Made by a program: the position numbers and the translations under genes
The notes under the pieces: model-generated
What the model was told of the DNA's origin: nothing
What the model saw: only the letters and a program-made list of their open reading frames with translations
Database searches by the model: none
Origin: an uncultured bacterium
GTDB taxonomy: Bacteria > Bacillota > Clostridia > Lachnospirales > Lachnospiraceae
Length of the DNA: 8,192 nt
Direction of reading: 5' to 3'
NCBI GenBank assembly: GCA_947088515.1
Contig: CAMUHA010000155.1
Coordinates: 1-8,192 of the forward strand
In this document: in pieces, positions 1 to 6,045 of the stretch
Position numbering within the stretch: position 1 is the stretch's first letter
Layout of the letters: each line of letters opens with the position of its first letter

Positions 1-13
1 AACTCAAGGACTT

Positions 14-1249
14 CTACGAATCCTTCCTTTGTAGACAACATGCGACTTCCACATGCTCCGTATAAGGAAACATATCAACTGCCATCCCCCTCTTCATCCG
101 ATACCCCTTTCCGCACAAATACCCCAAATCCCTTGCCAGCGTTTCCGGATTGCAGGAGACATACACTATTTTCTCTGGCTTCAGTCTTGTCAGGGAGGAT
201 AGAAAGCTTTCACTGCATCCGCTGCGGGGTGGGTCCATAATCACCACATCCACCTTCTCTTTTTCCTCCACAAGTTCCTCCATAAACCTGCCTGCATCCG
301 CTTGGTAAAACCGGATATTTGAAACTCCATTCCGCTTTGCACCTGCTACAGCGTCCCTGACCGCATCCTTACTAAATTCTACTCCGATAACCCTTTCCGC
401 ACTTGGAGCTGCGATAATACCAATTGTTCCAGTGCCGCAGTAAGCGTCCAGCAGCGTCTCCCTGCCGGAAAGCCCCGCATATTCTATTGCTTTTTTATAC
501 AAAATCTCTGCCTGTGCCGGATTCACCTGATAAAAGGATTTTGGCGAAATTTTAAATGTCATCCCACAAAGCTCATCCTCAATATAACCCTTTCCATAAA
601 TAACCTGTTCTCTCTCTCCAAGCACCATACTGGTAAATTTATCATTTACATTCACCACAACAGTCGTAATCTCTGGATGTTCCTTGCAAAGCGCTTTTAC
701 AAAATTATTTTTGGAAGGCAAAATCGGTGAGCGGAGCACAAGCACTACCATAATCTGCCCAGTCCGGTATCCTGACCGAATCAGCACATGACGCAAAAGG
801 CCATATCCGGTATCTTCATCATAAATTTTAATTTTAAAGGATTTTATAAGTTCTCCAATAGTTCTGATTATGGCATCTGCTTTTTCGTTTTCCAAAAGGC
901 ATTCTTTTACCGGAACAACCGTATGTGTCCCTTCTTTATAAATACCGGAAGCAAAGCCTCCCTTCCCATCTCTGCCAAAAGCTGCATGTACTTTATGCCT
1001 GTAATGGTCTGGCTCTTCCATTCCGATAATTCCTTCCAGTCTGCCATATGGCTCCAGAAGACCAGACACCTTCTTCCATTTCCAGCCAAGCTGGTTTTTA
1101 TATTCCATATGCAAAAGCTGACAGCCTCCGCACTTTTTATAAACCGGGCAGGCAATATCTTTTTTTACATATTTTCTTTTTAGTTCCTGCGCTTTTTTTT
1201 CATTTTGTTTATTCACTGGTTTATTGTTATTTTTTGATTTCTGGCTCAT
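14..1249 (-). CDS. rlmD: RNA uridine C5-methyltransferase, RlmD/TrmA family (411 aa)
   Basis: This enzyme transfers a methyl group from S-adenosylmethionine to C5 of a uridine in RNA. In this family the substrate is 23S rRNA (U1939 for RlmD, U747 for RlmC, both for RlmCD) or tRNA U54 for TrmA. A basic tail (about 1-30) is followed by the iron-sulfur motif C34-x5-C40-GG-C43, with the likely fourth ligand C117. The C-terminal Rossmann domain carries FYQVNP (239-244), the SAM loop DAYCGTGTIG (268-277), DPPRSG (339-344), the nucleophile C366 in VSCNPETLARD, and the catalytic E401 in HVEVACC. The ATG at 1249 is preferred because GGAGAGG lies 7-8 nt upstream; an in-frame TTG at 1285 falls in the T-run of a terminator and has no ribosome binding site. 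The N-terminal TRAM domain of RumA-type enzymes is absent. The family is certain, the exact target is not. Confidence 0.88.
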   Translation of the reverse strand: MSQKSKNNNKPVNKQNEKKAQELKRKYVKKDIACPVYKKCGGCQLLHMEYKNQLGWKWKKVSGLLEPYGRLEGIIGMEEPDHYRHKVHAAFGRDGKGGFASGIYKEGTHTVVPVKECLLENEKADAIIRTIGELIKSFKIKIYDEDTGYGLLRHVLIRSGYRTGQIMVVLVLRSPILPSKNNFVKALCKEHPEITTVVVNVNDKFTSMVLGEREQVIYGKGYIEDELCGMTFKISPKSFYQVNPAQAEILYKKAIEYAGLSGRETLLDAYCGTGTIGIIAAPSAERVIGVEFSKDAVRDAVAGAKRNGVSNIRFYQADAGRFMEELVEEKEKVDVVIMDPPRSGCSESFLSSLTRLKPEKIVYVSCNPETLARDLGYLCGKGYRMKRGMAVDMFPYTEHVEVACCLQRKDS

Positions 1250-1256
1250 AGCTGAT

Positions 1257-1264
1257 TCCTCTCC
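1257..1264 (-). promoter_or_regulatory. Ribosome binding site fixing the methyltransferase start
   Basis: GGAGAGGA on the minus strand ends 7 nt before the ATG at 1249. It supports that start over the upstream in-frame TTG at 1285, whose own upstream sequence is a terminator stem. Confidence 0.75.
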
Positions 1265-1283
1265 ATTTTTATTTCTGAAACAC

Positions 1284-1311
1284 AAAAAACCCTGGGATTA
1301 AGTCCCCAGGG
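1284..1311 (-). terminator. Rho-independent terminator after the 97-aa gene
   Basis: On the minus strand CCCTGGG (1305-1311) pairs with CCCAGGG (1290-1296) across an 8-nt loop and is followed at once by six T residues (1289-1284). The loop contains the stop codon of the upstream small gene (1298-1300). It separates that gene from the methyltransferase gene, whose start lies only about 35 nt further on. Confidence 0.85.
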
Positions 1312-1591
1312 ATTCTTCTTTCATCTTTCTGAACTTAACGGAGTCAATTCCCCGCGCAAGCTCTGTTGCCTTTTCCACATCTGCCTCATTTATACGTATG
1401 GTAAAGACATTTTTCTGCTTTTCACTTCCGAATATTCTGGAAAAAAAAGAACGTTCCTGCCACTCAATAAAATAGGATATCCGGTTTTCCAAAAAAAGCT
1501 TTTCCAGTTTTTCCTTGCTCTCCAGACTATATACTCTGCAGAATGATACTTCCCTGTTATAGACCTGATCACCCAAAATCAATGAAGTCAT
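1298..1591 (-). CDS. Small protein of unknown function (97 aa), possibly DUF2007-like
   Basis: I do not recognise this protein with confidence. It is small, soluble and charged, with no signal peptide or membrane segment. The apparent pattern is strand (15-21), helix (24-36), strand (38-44), a basic/aromatic loop (46-60), strand (61-67) and helix (69-81). That alternation, with a helix followed by an 'NRISYFIEW' strand and a closing 'ADVEKATELARGI' helix, resembles the DUF2007 'putative signal-transducing' fold, but this is a weak inference. The ATG at 1591 is chosen because AAGGGAG sits 8 nt upstream; an in-frame TTG at 1612 has no comparable site. The gene has its own promoter (1642-1671) and terminator (1284-1311), so it is probably a monocistronic unit. 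Confidence 0.7.
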   Translation of the reverse strand: MTSLILGDQVYNREVSFCRVYSLESKEKLEKLFLENRISYFIEWQERSFFSRIFGSEKQKNVFTIRINEADVEKATELARGIDSVKFRKMKEESLGT

Positions 1592-1641
1592 ATCACTGTC
1601 TCCCTTGCCCAATCTTGATTGTCATCTGTATACACGCTATT

Positions 1642-1671
1642 ATTATAAGTCATATTGCCAGATGATTTCAA
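1642..1671 (-). promoter_or_regulatory. Sigma-A-type promoter for the 97-aa gene
   Basis: On the minus strand TTGAAA (-35, 1666-1671) and TATAAT (-10, 1642-1647) are separated by 18 bp. That is 5/6 and 6/6 matches to the vegetative consensus. Transcription would begin near 1635, leaving a leader of about 44 nt before the ATG at 1591. It lies just past the PPTase stop codon, with no clear terminator in between. Confidence 0.7.
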
Positions 1672-1687
1672 CAAAAATTTAAAATCT

Positions 1688-2374
1688 TTATCCATTATTT
1701 GGGCTTTCGGCATCCATAGAATGCCAGATTACTTCCTGTCCCGGCGTTTGGAAGCATACGCAGAAACTGTATCCGCTGATATCCTTTTTTTCTGAAAAGT
1801 ATGCCGCTGGCTGAATGTTTTCCTTTTCAAATATGGCATTTATTTTCCAGTCAATCTCGAAGCTGGACAGCCCCTTAGTCATTCCCTGTCCGGTAAATTT
1901 AATGTAGCTTTCCTTGATACTCCACATTCTGAAAAACAGGTCTTTCTTTTCTTCCGGTTTTGCATCCAAAAGTCTCTGATTGTCCTCCCATGTAAAAAAA
2001 CGTTTGGCAATCTTTTCTTTCAGGTCCGCCTTTTTCTCTATATCCACACCCACTGGCTCATCTGCTGCCGCACAGCACACATAGCTGCCTGAATGGGACA
2101 AATTAAAATGAATATCCGGCCTGTTTGTCAGGAAGGGCTTCCCTTTCTCCTGATATTCCATCTGGAAAGGCCCGGAAATGCTGGCTGAAAGGCACATCTT
2201 CTCACAAAGCACAGCATGTAAAAGGCATCCGGCTGTCAGGCTCCGCATCTGTTCTTCTCTGCTTTTAAGACGCAGTATTTTTTCTCTGCGCGCCTCTTCC
2301 ACCTTATTTAAATGGCGCTCAAAAGCGCCATCCTCCAGATTGGAAAACACTTTTCTATAATATACAGTAATCAT
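1688..2374 (-). CDS. Sfp-type 4'-phosphopantetheinyl transferase (228 aa)
   Basis: This enzyme moves the 4'-phosphopantetheine arm from coenzyme A to a serine of a carrier protein, turning apo-acyl or peptidyl carrier proteins into the holo form. Seen in sequence: KGKPF (77-81), the NLSHSG motif (91-96), GVDIE (109-113) with metal ligands D111 and E113, and WSIKESYIK (151-159) with E155 and the base K159. Positions and length match the B. subtilis Sfp type (D107, E109, E151, about 224 aa) rather than the short AcpS trimer type. The gene starts 9 bp after hisS and its ribosome binding site, AAGGGA, overlaps the hisS stop codon, so the two are almost certainly co-transcribed. No NRPS, PKS or other carrier-protein gene lies in the window, so its substrate is unknown; it may be the cell's general PPTase. 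Confidence 0.9.
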   Translation of the reverse strand: MITVYYRKVFSNLEDGAFERHLNKVEEARREKILRLKSREEQMRSLTAGCLLHAVLCEKMCLSASISGPFQMEYQEKGKPFLTNRPDIHFNLSHSGSYVCCAAADEPVGVDIEKKADLKEKIAKRFFTWEDNQRLLDAKPEEKKDLFFRMWSIKESYIKFTGQGMTKGLSSFEIDWKINAIFEKENIQPAAYFSEKKDISGYSFCVCFQTPGQEVIWHSMDAESPNNG

Positions 2375-2383
2375 AAAATTCCC

Positions 2384-3643
2384 TTACTTTAACGGATTCT
2401 TATAAAACTCCTGAAAATCTGTATATCCTTCTTTTGAAAGCTGTTCTTTCTGGAACTTCTTATTTTTATTCATCCGGACTATAAGTACCTGTTTGCCCTC
2501 TCCCCGCTCCTTTTGCGCCTTTGCAATTATCTGACAAAGCTCCTCTTTGGGAAGACCCTTTTCAAGAAGATATGCTATTTTGTCAGGCTGGGATGGCACT
2601 TTAAATCCTTTTTCCAAAAGCAGCAAAATTATCCGCTCAAAACCGATGGAAAATCCGCAGGCAGGCACATCTTTTCCTGTAAAATTCCCCACCATTTTAT
2701 CATATCTTCCGCCGCCGCCGCAGCTTCCGCCAAACTCCGGCATAGCCACCTCAAAAATAGGTCCGGTATAATAGGACATGCCCCTTACCAGTGTAGGGTC
2801 AAAAATAATTGAAAATTCAGAGCTTTGCGTTGCCTTTACACTTTCCATAATTTCCTGCAAACTATTTATGATTTCCGCCTCCAAAACATCTCCCAGTTTA
2901 TCAAGTAAAAAGCAAAGACCGTCCTTTGCCCCCTCCATCTCTTTAAAAAGGGCAAGATATTTATCCACGCATTCCTTTCCAAACCCTCCTGCAAGAAGCT
3001 CTGCCTCCACGCCCTCCAAACCAATCTTGTCCATTTTGTCCAAAATGATAAATACATTATCATAAGACTCCTCGGCAAACCCACTGTAAGCGGCCATTGC
3101 CTTTAAAATTCTTCTGTCATTAAGTCTTATGTGAAAATTCTGGAAGCCAAGCTTTCCAAGCGTGCTGGAAGTGGCAAGAATCAGTTCTATTTCCGCCAAA
3201 TTAGAAGGTTCCCCAAAAATGTCTATATCACACTGCATAAACTGACGGTAACGTCCTCTTTGTGGTCTTTCCGCCCTCCATACATTTCCCATTTGCAATG
3301 CTTTAAAAGGGGATGGCAGCTCATTGGCATGATTGGAATAAAAACGCACCAGCGGCACAGTCAAATCATAGCGGAGTCCTCCATCTACCAAATCTTTTTC
3401 AGACTCTGCCTCTGCCAGATTCAGTTTCTCTCCTCTTTTTAAAATTTTGAAAATCAGTTTTTCGTTTTCGCCACCTTGTCTGTTACTTAAATTCTGAATA
3501 TTTTCCACACCGGGAGTTTCTATAGAAAGAAATCCAAACTTCCCGTAGGTTTCCTTAATTACACTTATCACATAATCCCGAATCTGCATCTCTTCAGGAA
3601 GAATGTCCTTCATTCCTGTAACCGGTTTTTTACTAAGCGCCAT
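2384..3643 (-). CDS. hisS: Histidine--tRNA ligase, divergent type (419 aa)
   Basis: This cytoplasmic class II aminoacyl-tRNA synthetase charges tRNA-His with histidine using ATP. The catalytic domain shows motif 1 (about 10-45), RYDLTVP (91-97), motif 2 WRAERPQRGRYRQF (122-135), the histidine motif LVRGMSYYTG (285-294, with R287), GGRYD (311-315) and motif 3 GFSIGFER (330-337). An insertion domain spans about 180-275. Two things differ from the usual bacterial enzyme: the histidine motif is normally RGLDYYTG, and the anticodon-binding domain (about 352-419) is short, around 68 residues, and lacks the familiar 'KKQ...A...GA...' pattern. The ATG at 3643 has a strong AGGAGGA site upstream. It is the first gene of a unit with the phosphopantetheinyl transferase. 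No T-box core was seen in the upstream region. Confidence 0.93.
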   Translation of the reverse strand: MALSKKPVTGMKDILPEEMQIRDYVISVIKETYGKFGFLSIETPGVENIQNLSNRQGGENEKLIFKILKRGEKLNLAEAESEKDLVDGGLRYDLTVPLVRFYSNHANELPSPFKALQMGNVWRAERPQRGRYRQFMQCDIDIFGEPSNLAEIELILATSSTLGKLGFQNFHIRLNDRRILKAMAAYSGFAEESYDNVFIILDKMDKIGLEGVEAELLAGGFGKECVDKYLALFKEMEGAKDGLCFLLDKLGDVLEAEIINSLQEIMESVKATQSSEFSIIFDPTLVRGMSYYTGPIFEVAMPEFGGSCGGGGRYDKMVGNFTGKDVPACGFSIGFERIILLLLEKGFKVPSQPDKIAYLLEKGLPKEELCQIIAKAQKERGEGKQVLIVRMNKNKKFQKEQLSKEGYTDFQEFYKNPLK

Positions 3644-3701
3644 AATCTTCCTCCTGTTTTTACCGCAAATTTAACATATTGTAAATTTTACACGTTTTCT
3701 G

Positions 3702-3731
3702 ACTATAATGCAAGAAATATTGATATAACAA
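3702..3731 (-). promoter_or_regulatory. Candidate promoter for hisS
   Basis: On the minus strand TTGTTA (3726-3731) and TATAGT (3702-3707) are 18 bp apart, with a start predicted near 3695 and a leader of about 52 nt. The region is very AT-rich, so other hexamer pairs are possible. A TATAAT on the plus strand (3704-3709) overlaps it but has no good -35. Confidence 0.4.
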
Positions 3732-3782
3732 ACTATTTAATATAAATCTCAACTTTTATATCGTCCGTCAAAAATGATGCTC

Positions 3783-3811
3783 TTGCGTTTCCCATCCTGA
3801 TATATTATAAT
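3783..3811 (+). promoter_or_regulatory. Candidate promoter for the DAHP synthase gene
   Basis: TTGCGT (3783-3788) and a perfect TATAAT (3806-3811) are separated by 17 bp. Transcription would start near 3818, giving a leader of about 167 nt before the ATG at 3985. The -35 matches only in TTG, so the call is moderate. Confidence 0.45.
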
Positions 3812-3817
3812 GTACCC

Positions 3818-3984
3818 GGCTGCTTTAGTCCAGTAAAGAATTAACAAGACCAGTTTTAAATAAGTAACCGTCCATACATGTGCCAGGGGAGTTTTTAGCT
3901 TATATGTCAGACTTGATTTTCCAACCGTCTGTTAGGCATTTGGGTGGGTGGATGGATATGGAACTTTAATCAGGAGGAAAATAT
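3818..3984 (+). promoter_or_regulatory. Long 5' leader of the DAHP synthase gene
   Basis: No gene of usual size lies between hisS and the DAHP synthase gene. The leader holds a small hairpin, CTTTA/TAAAG (3823-3838); a 21-codon ATG-initiated ORF (3904-3969) with AGGGGAG 12 nt upstream; a G-rich run (3942-3961: GGG, GGG, GG, GG, GG with short spacers); and the AGGAGG site (3972-3977) 7 nt before the ATG. I see no T-box core and no hairpin followed by a T-run, so classical attenuation is not evident. That it is regulatory at all is inferred from length and content only. Confidence 0.35.
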
Positions 3985-5013
3985 ATGTCATTTGATTTTA
4001 TTAAGTTACTGCCAACCCCGGAGGAAATCAGAACGCAGCACCCTATTGCGCCCAGGCTTGTTGGTCTGAAGGCAAAAAGAGATAAAGAAATACGTGATGT
4101 AATAACCGGAAAAAGCAACAAGTTTCTGGTTATCATTGGCCCCTGTTCAGCAGACAATGAGGATGCGGTCTGTGATTATGTGACCCGGCTTGCAGAGGTA
4201 AACGAAAAGGTAAAGGAAAAACTGATTCTTATTCCCCGCATTTATACCAACAAACCCAGAACCACCGGAGAAGGCTATAAGGGAATCGTCCATCAGCCGG
4301 ACCCGGAGCAGCAACCTGATTTTCTTGCAGGTCTTATTGCTATGAGAAAAATGCACATCCATGCTATGGAAGTATCCGGTCTTACTGCCGCTGATGAAAT
4401 GCTTTACCCGGAAAACTGGGGATATGTATCTGATATTTTATCTTATGTTGCCATAGGCGCCCGTTCTGTGGAAGACCAGCAGCACAGAATTGTAGTCAGC
4501 GGCTTTGACGTACCCTCTGGCATGAAAAATCCTACCAGCGGCAATCTGACAGTAATGCTTAATTCTGTATACGCCTCCCAGCGCCCCCACTCTTTTATCT
4601 ACAGGGGATGGGAAGTTAAAACAAATGGGAATGAGCTGGCGCACACGGTCTTAAGGGGAGCCACAAACAAGCATGGCGGGAACCTGCCCAATTACCATTA
4701 TGAAGACTTAAATCTTCTCCTTACTCTTTATAATGAGCGCGACTTAAAAAACCCTGCCACCATCATAGACACGAATCACAGTAACTCTAACAAACAGTAT
4801 GAACAGCAGGTACGCATTGTCAAAGAAGTTATGCACAGCCGGAAACTAAATGCTGATATCCATCGTCTTGTAAAAGGGGTTATGATTGAAAGCTATATTG
4901 AAGAAGGATGCCAGAAAGTAGGCGGAGGCGTTTACGGCAAGTCCATCACCGACCCGTGCCTTGGCTGGGAAGCATCCAAAAAATTGATTTATGATATTGC
5001 AGAATATGAATGA
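3985..5013 (+). CDS. aroF: Type I 3-deoxy-7-phosphoheptulonate (DAHP) synthase (342 aa)
   Basis: This enzyme condenses phosphoenolpyruvate with erythrose 4-phosphate to give DAHP, the committed step toward chorismate and the aromatic amino acids. Compared with E. coli AroG/F/H the metal ligands are all present: C54 in IGPCSAD, H265 in IDTNH, E302 in MIESY and D323 in SITDPC. Substrate-contacting elements are also kept: KPRTT (90-94), GARSVEDQQHR (158-168), K181 in GMKN and R224 in LRG. The sequence diverges in two loops: KPRTTGEGYKG has one residue more than KPRTTVGWKG, and LRGATNKHGGNLPNY is about four residues longer than LRGGKEPNY. The N-terminal extension has allosteric-domain length, but I cannot tell which amino acid, if any, inhibits it. 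The symbol is generic for the isozyme family. It stands alone on the plus strand with its own terminator. Confidence 0.92.
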   Translation: MSFDFIKLLPTPEEIRTQHPIAPRLVGLKAKRDKEIRDVITGKSNKFLVIIGPCSADNEDAVCDYVTRLAEVNEKVKEKLILIPRIYTNKPRTTGEGYKGIVHQPDPEQQPDFLAGLIAMRKMHIHAMEVSGLTAADEMLYPENWGYVSDILSYVAIGARSVEDQQHRIVVSGFDVPSGMKNPTSGNLTVMLNSVYASQRPHSFIYRGWEVKTNGNELAHTVLRGATNKHGGNLPNYHYEDLNLLLTLYNERDLKNPATIIDTNHSNSNKQYEQQVRIVKEVMHSRKLNADIHRLVKGVMIESYIEEGCQKVGGGVYGKSITDPCLGWEASKKLIYDIAEYE

Positions 5014-5040
5014 GCTGGCCTAAAGACCAGCTCTTTTATT
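5012..5040 (+). terminator. Rho-independent terminator of the DAHP synthase gene
   Basis: GAGCTGG (5012-5018) pairs perfectly with CCAGCTC (5027-5033) over an 8-nt loop, followed by TTTTATTT. The 5' arm starts inside the TGA stop of the plus-strand gene (5011-5013), and the loop holds the TAG stop of the convergent xerD gene (5020-5022). On the minus strand there is no T-run after the stem, so efficient termination is expected mainly in the plus direction. Confidence 0.85.
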
Positions 5041-5919
5041 TCGGGGATGTGCTTTTGCATATGCTTCTTTCAGCCGGCTGTGGTTCATATTTGCATAAAC
5101 CTGGGTAGTCGAAATATCTGAATGTCCCAGCATTTCCTGAACGCTCCGCAAGTCGGCTCCATTTTCAACCAAGTGGACTGCAAAAGAATGGCGCAGAGTA
5201 TGGGGGGTTATATCCGCAGCTATTCCTGCTTTTTTGGCATAGTATTTAATCAGCTTCCAGAATCCCTGACGGCTCATGGGCTGTCCAAAGCAGTTTACAA
5301 ATAAATCTTCCACGCTTTCATCTGATATCATACTTCCGCGCACCTTCTCCAGATAACGGTTAAGCGCTTCCTTTGCTTCTTTGCCAAAGGGAATAACTCT
5401 CTCCCTGCTCACATCCCGGCACACAATGTATCCCATGGAAAGATTAACATCAGAAACCTTAAGCTGGACCAGCTCCGTGACCCTTATTCCTGTTGCATAT
5501 AATAGTTCCAGCATTGCCCTGTCTCTGATTTCCTTAGATGTATCTCCCTGAGGCTGCTCCAAAAGTTTCACCACTTCTGTCATCGAAAGCGCTTCCGGAA
5601 TCTTTTTTTCAATTTTAGGCGCATGAAGCATTTCTGCCACATCCTCCGTCACCATCTTCTCCTTATACATAAAATGGTAAAACGCTTTCAGGGAAGCTAT
5701 ACTCCGTGATATGGTTGCCGCCGAAAATTTATTTTTTTCCATATAAAGTATATAAGAATTTAAGTTTGTCAATGTGACCTTTTTCACGTCCACAATGCCC
5801 TGTTCTTCCAGATAATTCTTTACCTTGACCAGATCTCTTTGGTAGGACATTTGTGTATTTCCGGAAGTTTTCTTAACATTACGCAGATAAACCATAAATG
5901 CGTTAATCTCTGTTTCCAT
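5020..5919 (-). CDS. xerD: XerD-type tyrosine site-specific recombinase (299 aa)
   Basis: This is a tyrosine recombinase of the XerC/XerD group, which resolves chromosome dimers at dif. The N-terminal SAM-like core-binding domain spans about 1-90 and the catalytic domain about 108-295. Catalytic residues seen: R146 in ATGIRVTEL, H240 and R243 in HTLRHSF, H266 in MLGHSDISTTQ and nucleophile Y275. The ending AYAKAHPR is XerD-like. The beta-hairpin that normally reads GKGNKER and carries the catalytic lysine is here CRDVSRER (167-174), with no lysine. The length is normal for XerC/XerD. ATG at 5919 has AGGGG 7 nt upstream. A promoter (6046-6074) and an inverted repeat lie in the gap before it. 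Housekeeping neighbours and lack of att or phage genes argue against a mobile-element integrase. Confidence 0.88.
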   Translation of the reverse strand: METEINAFMVYLRNVKKTSGNTQMSYQRDLVKVKNYLEEQGIVDVKKVTLTNLNSYILYMEKNKFSAATISRSIASLKAFYHFMYKEKMVTEDVAEMLHAPKIEKKIPEALSMTEVVKLLEQPQGDTSKEIRDRAMLELLYATGIRVTELVQLKVSDVNLSMGYIVCRDVSRERVIPFGKEAKEALNRYLEKVRGSMISDESVEDLFVNCFGQPMSRQGFWKLIKYYAKKAGIAADITPHTLRHSFAVHLVENGADLRSVQEMLGHSDISTTQVYANMNHSRLKEAYAKAHPRNKRAGL

Positions 5920-5995
5920 TTTTATACCCCTGCATCCCCCAGATTTGCCTGCGGTATTGCACCAATTTGTAGTTTATAACCTCTGGTTTTCGCAT

Positions 5996-6024
5996 CTTTT
6001 GACAATACATTTTATTATCAAAAG
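5996..6024. repeat. 29-bp inverted repeat in the xerD leader
   Basis: Arms CTTTTGACAATA (5996-6007) and TATTATCAAAAG (6013-6024) are inverted repeats of 12 bp with one mismatch (a G-U pair in RNA from the minus strand), around the 5-nt loop CATTT. It lies about 76 bp upstream of the xerD start and downstream of the predicted transcription start. Neither strand has a T-run after the stem, so it does not look like a terminator. It could be a recombinase or regulator binding site. Confidence 0.75.
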
Positions 6025-6045
6025 TTATATATCGTATAATATATT

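Noticed and set aside
788..1183. Open frame of 131 codons on the plus strand inside the methyltransferase gene
   Set aside because: It lies antisense to a well-conserved enzyme with all catalytic motifs, has no ribosome binding site, and its product has low-complexity hydrophobic character typical of antisense frames. The same applies to the frames at 40-240, 1048-1251, 2513-2812, 2778-3065 and 3131-3442.
3704..3709. Plus-strand TATAAT as a DAHP synthase promoter
   Set aside because: The TTTACA upstream is only 11 bp away, and TTGTAA is 19 bp away and a weak match. The pair at 3783-3811 is better placed and spaced.
3644..3800. T-box riboswitch upstream of hisS
   Set aside because: hisS is a common T-box target in Firmicutes, so I looked for the AGGGTGG...ACCGCG core and an antiterminator/terminator pair on the minus strand. 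Neither is present, and the likely leader is only about 52 nt.
5020..5919. Integrase of a mobile element
   Set aside because: The recombinase is XerD-sized with a XerD-like C-terminus, sits among housekeeping genes next to spoIIM as in B. subtilis, and there is no att repeat, tRNA target, excisionase or phage gene nearby.
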